Virus record (IMG/VR): IMGVR_UViG_3300034104_005553
Span: 1 to 24,608 of that record
DNA: 24,608 nucleotides
Direction: 5' to 3' (one strand)
DNA from: a virus
Shown piece after piece: positions 22,824 to 24,608 of the stretch. The position numbers were made by a program, and so were the translations under genes. Below the pieces are notes generated by a model, which was not told the DNA's origin, ran no database searches, and saw nothing but the letters and a program-made list of their open reading frames with translations. Position 1 is the first letter of the stretch; every line of letters begins with the position of its first letter.

Positions 22824-22855
22824 TTTGGATATTAAATTTTTTATGCTTATCTTTG
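22824..22855 (+). promoter_or_regulatory. Bacteroidetes-type promoter for the terminase unit
   Basis: TTTGG begins at 22824. Its TTG (22825-22827), a 20-base spacer and TATCTTTG (22848-22855) make the closest match to the Bacteroidetes consensus in the window. The last base of the -7 box is the first base of the terminator stem at 22855, so transcription should start within that hairpin. It would drive the 379-aa gene and the terminase. Confidence 0.75.
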
Positions 22856-22884
22856 CCCTATAAAATAAAATATAGGGCTTTTTT
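22855..22884 (+). terminator. Intrinsic terminator ending at a start codon
   Basis: GCCCTATA (22855-22862) pairs perfectly with TATAGGGC (22871-22878) around an eight-base loop, followed by six T's (22879-22884). ATG 22885 comes immediately after. It should stop read-through from the virion genes. RNA begun at the overlapping promoter would lack most of the 5' arm and so escape it. Confidence 0.8.
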
Positions 22885-24024
22885 ATGGAAAAAAATCAAA
22901 GAAAACCGAACGTTGATTTGAATGGTTATTCAAAGTTAATCAACCCAAAAATTTTGGAAAAAGTTGCCAATCGTAGACATACTATGGCTAAAATGCCATA
23001 TTATAGTAAAAAAGGTGAACCAGAAAAATTGCACGAAGAAGAAATAATCGAATCTCGTTACAAATCTTTGTCTGATAGCTACTCCAATACATTTAATGTG
23101 GATAAACAGTCCATAGGCACCATGAATATCATGATGAATGCGGGGTCAAATGGTATGGCAATCATGAGAAATGAAAGACCAAAACGGGAAGAATTGGTCA
23201 AATTGGTTGAAAATATTATCCGTTCGGAATACAATATGGATAAAGATGAGATATTATTTGATTTAGAAATTGTTGATATTGGTGGTTGTTCTTTACCAGA
23301 AGAAATGGACGTTGATAAGAAAGTTGAGGATGAATTTGAACAAACGGATGATTATGATATTCTTAAAAAAAGGACAATAAATGCATTATCACAAGGCGCG
23401 GCTTTATCATCCCATTATATTTTTCACCTATACAAAGATGAATTTGAGGAAATTATTCCACAGATAACTCAAAGTTATCAAAAAGCTCTAATAGCAAACG
23501 ATCTTTTTTACTTTATACTAAATGATGATGATTTACAAAATCAATTATCTGGTGGCGATAGTGGGTCAAATGCGGGTTATTGTAGGTTAAATTTTGATGG
23601 TGATATTCCTGTGATCGAAGCCAAAGCAATTAGTGCCCCAATATTGTTACATGAGGTCACCAAGTGTTTAATCACGTTTTTTTCAATTCCAGGTATTCAA
23701 AACATGGATCAGGAAACGGTTGATGAAACGGATTTTGTCATGGCTGAATTATGGGATATACGATTTGGCCCAACAATTTGGACTAATTTCCATTCAATTA
23801 TTGATGTCGATGACTATGACATTAAAAAATTAATTATAATGGAAATCTTCAAAATGGACTCAATTACCTTTATTGATGATTTTATGAAAAAGGTTATGAA
23901 TGATCCAGAATTAGCAAAAAAAGAAGTTAAATATATCGTCAAAAAAATCAGAAATCAGATAATGGAATATGAATTTGAAAAGGATTCAGACGATGTTGAT
24001 TTATCAGATTTTGGTATTTTCTAA
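22885..24024 (+). CDS. Hypothetical protein upstream of the terminase, HExxK motif
   Basis: A 379-aa protein of no recognised family. Residues 1-60 are basic and proline-containing. The middle is acidic (E-D-E-F-E-Q-T-D-D-Y). I-L-L-H-E-V-T-K-C (about 254-262) recalls a zinc-protease HExxH helix with the second His replaced by Lys, so it is more likely a structural helix than a protease. The C-terminus is helical and acidic. It has its own promoter and is the only gene between that promoter and the large terminase, so a DNA-packaging, portal-associated or prohead role is plausible. Confidence 0.6.
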   Translation: MEKNQRKPNVDLNGYSKLINPKILEKVANRRHTMAKMPYYSKKGEPEKLHEEEIIESRYKSLSDSYSNTFNVDKQSIGTMNIMMNAGSNGMAIMRNERPKREELVKLVENIIRSEYNMDKDEILFDLEIVDIGGCSLPEEMDVDKKVEDEFEQTDDYDILKKRTINALSQGAALSSHYIFHLYKDEFEEIIPQITQSYQKALIANDLFYFILNDDDLQNQLSGGDSGSNAGYCRLNFDGDIPVIEAKAISAPILLHEVTKCLITFFSIPGIQNMDQETVDETDFVMAELWDIRFGPTIWTNFHSIIDVDDYDIKKLIIMEIFKMDSITFIDDFMKKVMNDPELAKKEVKYIVKKIRNQIMEYEFEKDSDDVDLSDFGIF

Positions 24025-24053
24025 AATAAAAGTATTTATATGAAAAATACTTT

Positions 24054-24608
24054 GTGAATATAAAAGATAAAAGAGAGTTATTATTAGAGTACACGAAATG
24101 TGCCAAGAGCCCGTCTTATGCTATTGAAAGTTATTTTGAAACATTCGATAAAACACAAGAGGGCTTTGTGCCATTTAAATTATTTGATAAACAAAAATTA
24201 CTAATCTCTAATTACGAAAGCAATAGGTTTAATCTCGTATTAAAATACAGGCAGGCTGGTATTTCAACAGTAACAGCAGCTTACGCAGCGGTTAAGACCG
24301 CATTCGCCATATCCGATAACCCAGAAAGGGTTCTTATTCTAGCAAACAAACAAGAGACGGCGATTGAATTTTTAAATAAAATTACTGGTTTTATTAAACA
24401 ATTACCTGATTGGGTAAATGTGACATTTGATAAATCATCCCAAAAACACGTTAAACTATCAAATGGTTCCGAGTTAAAGGCGGTTGCAACGTCTACGGAC
24501 GCATTACGTGGTTATACACCAACAATAATGATTCTGGATGAGGCTGCGTTTATTGAGGGTGGCCAGGCTTTATGGTCAGCGTGTTTGGCGGCTATTGGTA
24601 CTGGTGGT
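24054..24608 (+). CDS. terL: Large terminase subunit (5' part, runs off the window)
   Basis: The first 185 residues of a T4 gp17-type terminase ATPase, the motor that packages DNA into the prohead. L-K-Y-R-Q-A-G-I-S-T (63-72) is the Walker A region in the RQxGxST form, with the lysine at the front. I-M-I-L-D-E-A-A-F (158-166) is Walker B with catalytic Glu163. F-V-P-F-K-L-F-D-K-Q (38-47) is the adenine-binding Q motif. The frame has no ATG after the in-frame stop at 24027-24029; GTG 24054 is the best start. The nuclease domain lies beyond base 24608. Confidence 0.9.
   Translation, partial: MNIKDKRELLLEYTKCAKSPSYAIESYFETFDKTQEGFVPFKLFDKQKLLISNYESNRFNLVLKYRQAGISTVTAAYAAVKTAFAISDNPERVLILANKQETAIEFLNKITGFIKQLPDWVNVTFDKSSQKHVKLSNGSELKAVATSTDALRGYTPTIMILDEAAFIEGGQALWSACLAAIGTGG

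Overview
The window reads as part of a large, A+T-rich, T4-like (myovirus-type) phage genome that probably infects a Bacteroidetes/Flavobacteriia host. Phage markers are a small Pam3-gp28-like holin, dUTPase, PhoH, a gp55-like late sigma factor, a gp5-like baseplate hub protein and the start of a T4-type large terminase. All genes lie on the + strand, most overlapping or nearly touching. Starts lack clear Shine-Dalgarno sequences and have A-rich leaders. Several junctions carry the Bacteroidetes promoter pattern (TTG/TTTGG, 20-base spacer, TAnnTTTG), which is the main evidence for the host.

Layout. 1-1600: tail of an upstream gene, a WYL-like protein, an unknown protein, the holin and a DUF397-like small protein, closed by a strong intrinsic terminator. 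1631-11577: a sugar and glycosylation block (HxGH nucleotidyltransferase, cupin, GT-B glycosyltransferase, GT2-like enzyme, DUF115/GT42-like protein, NeuA-like CMP-sugar synthetase, GT8-GT42-like fusion, NeuB-like synthase, methyltransferase, GH130-like protein), interrupted by an HD-like protein, dUTPase and a small unknown. 11574-15196: a small HAD phosphatase, PhoH, a degenerate HAD-like protein and two more glycosyltransferases. 15199-22821: gp55-like sigma factor, then probable virion genes including a 645-aa protein, the gp5-like hub and a protein with a 16-unit tetrapeptide repeat. 22885-24608: a 379-aa protein and the large terminase, which runs off the window. No stretch over 300 bases lacks a gene; the longest gaps are about 80 bases. 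I saw no tRNA, CRISPR array, transposon or origin.

How it fits together. NeuB and NeuA would make and CMP-activate a nonulosonic (sialic-acid-like) sugar, and the GT42-like domains are plausible users of it. The other glycosyltransferases could build a longer glycan on virion proteins, phage DNA or the host surface; the target is not visible here. Two promoters are embedded in hairpins so that RNA starting at the promoter should lack most of the 5' arm that read-through RNA carries. At 12632-12668 the hairpin covers a start codon, as in the T4 lysozyme gene; at 22855-22884 it is a terminator directly before a start codon. With the gp55-like factor, this suggests temporal control built into the gene junctions.

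Strongest leads: the phage nonulosonate cassette with its GT8-GT42 fusion, the GITT repeat that varies in DNA but not in protein, and the hairpin-embedded promoters. Functions are inferred from motifs read by eye; no database search was run.
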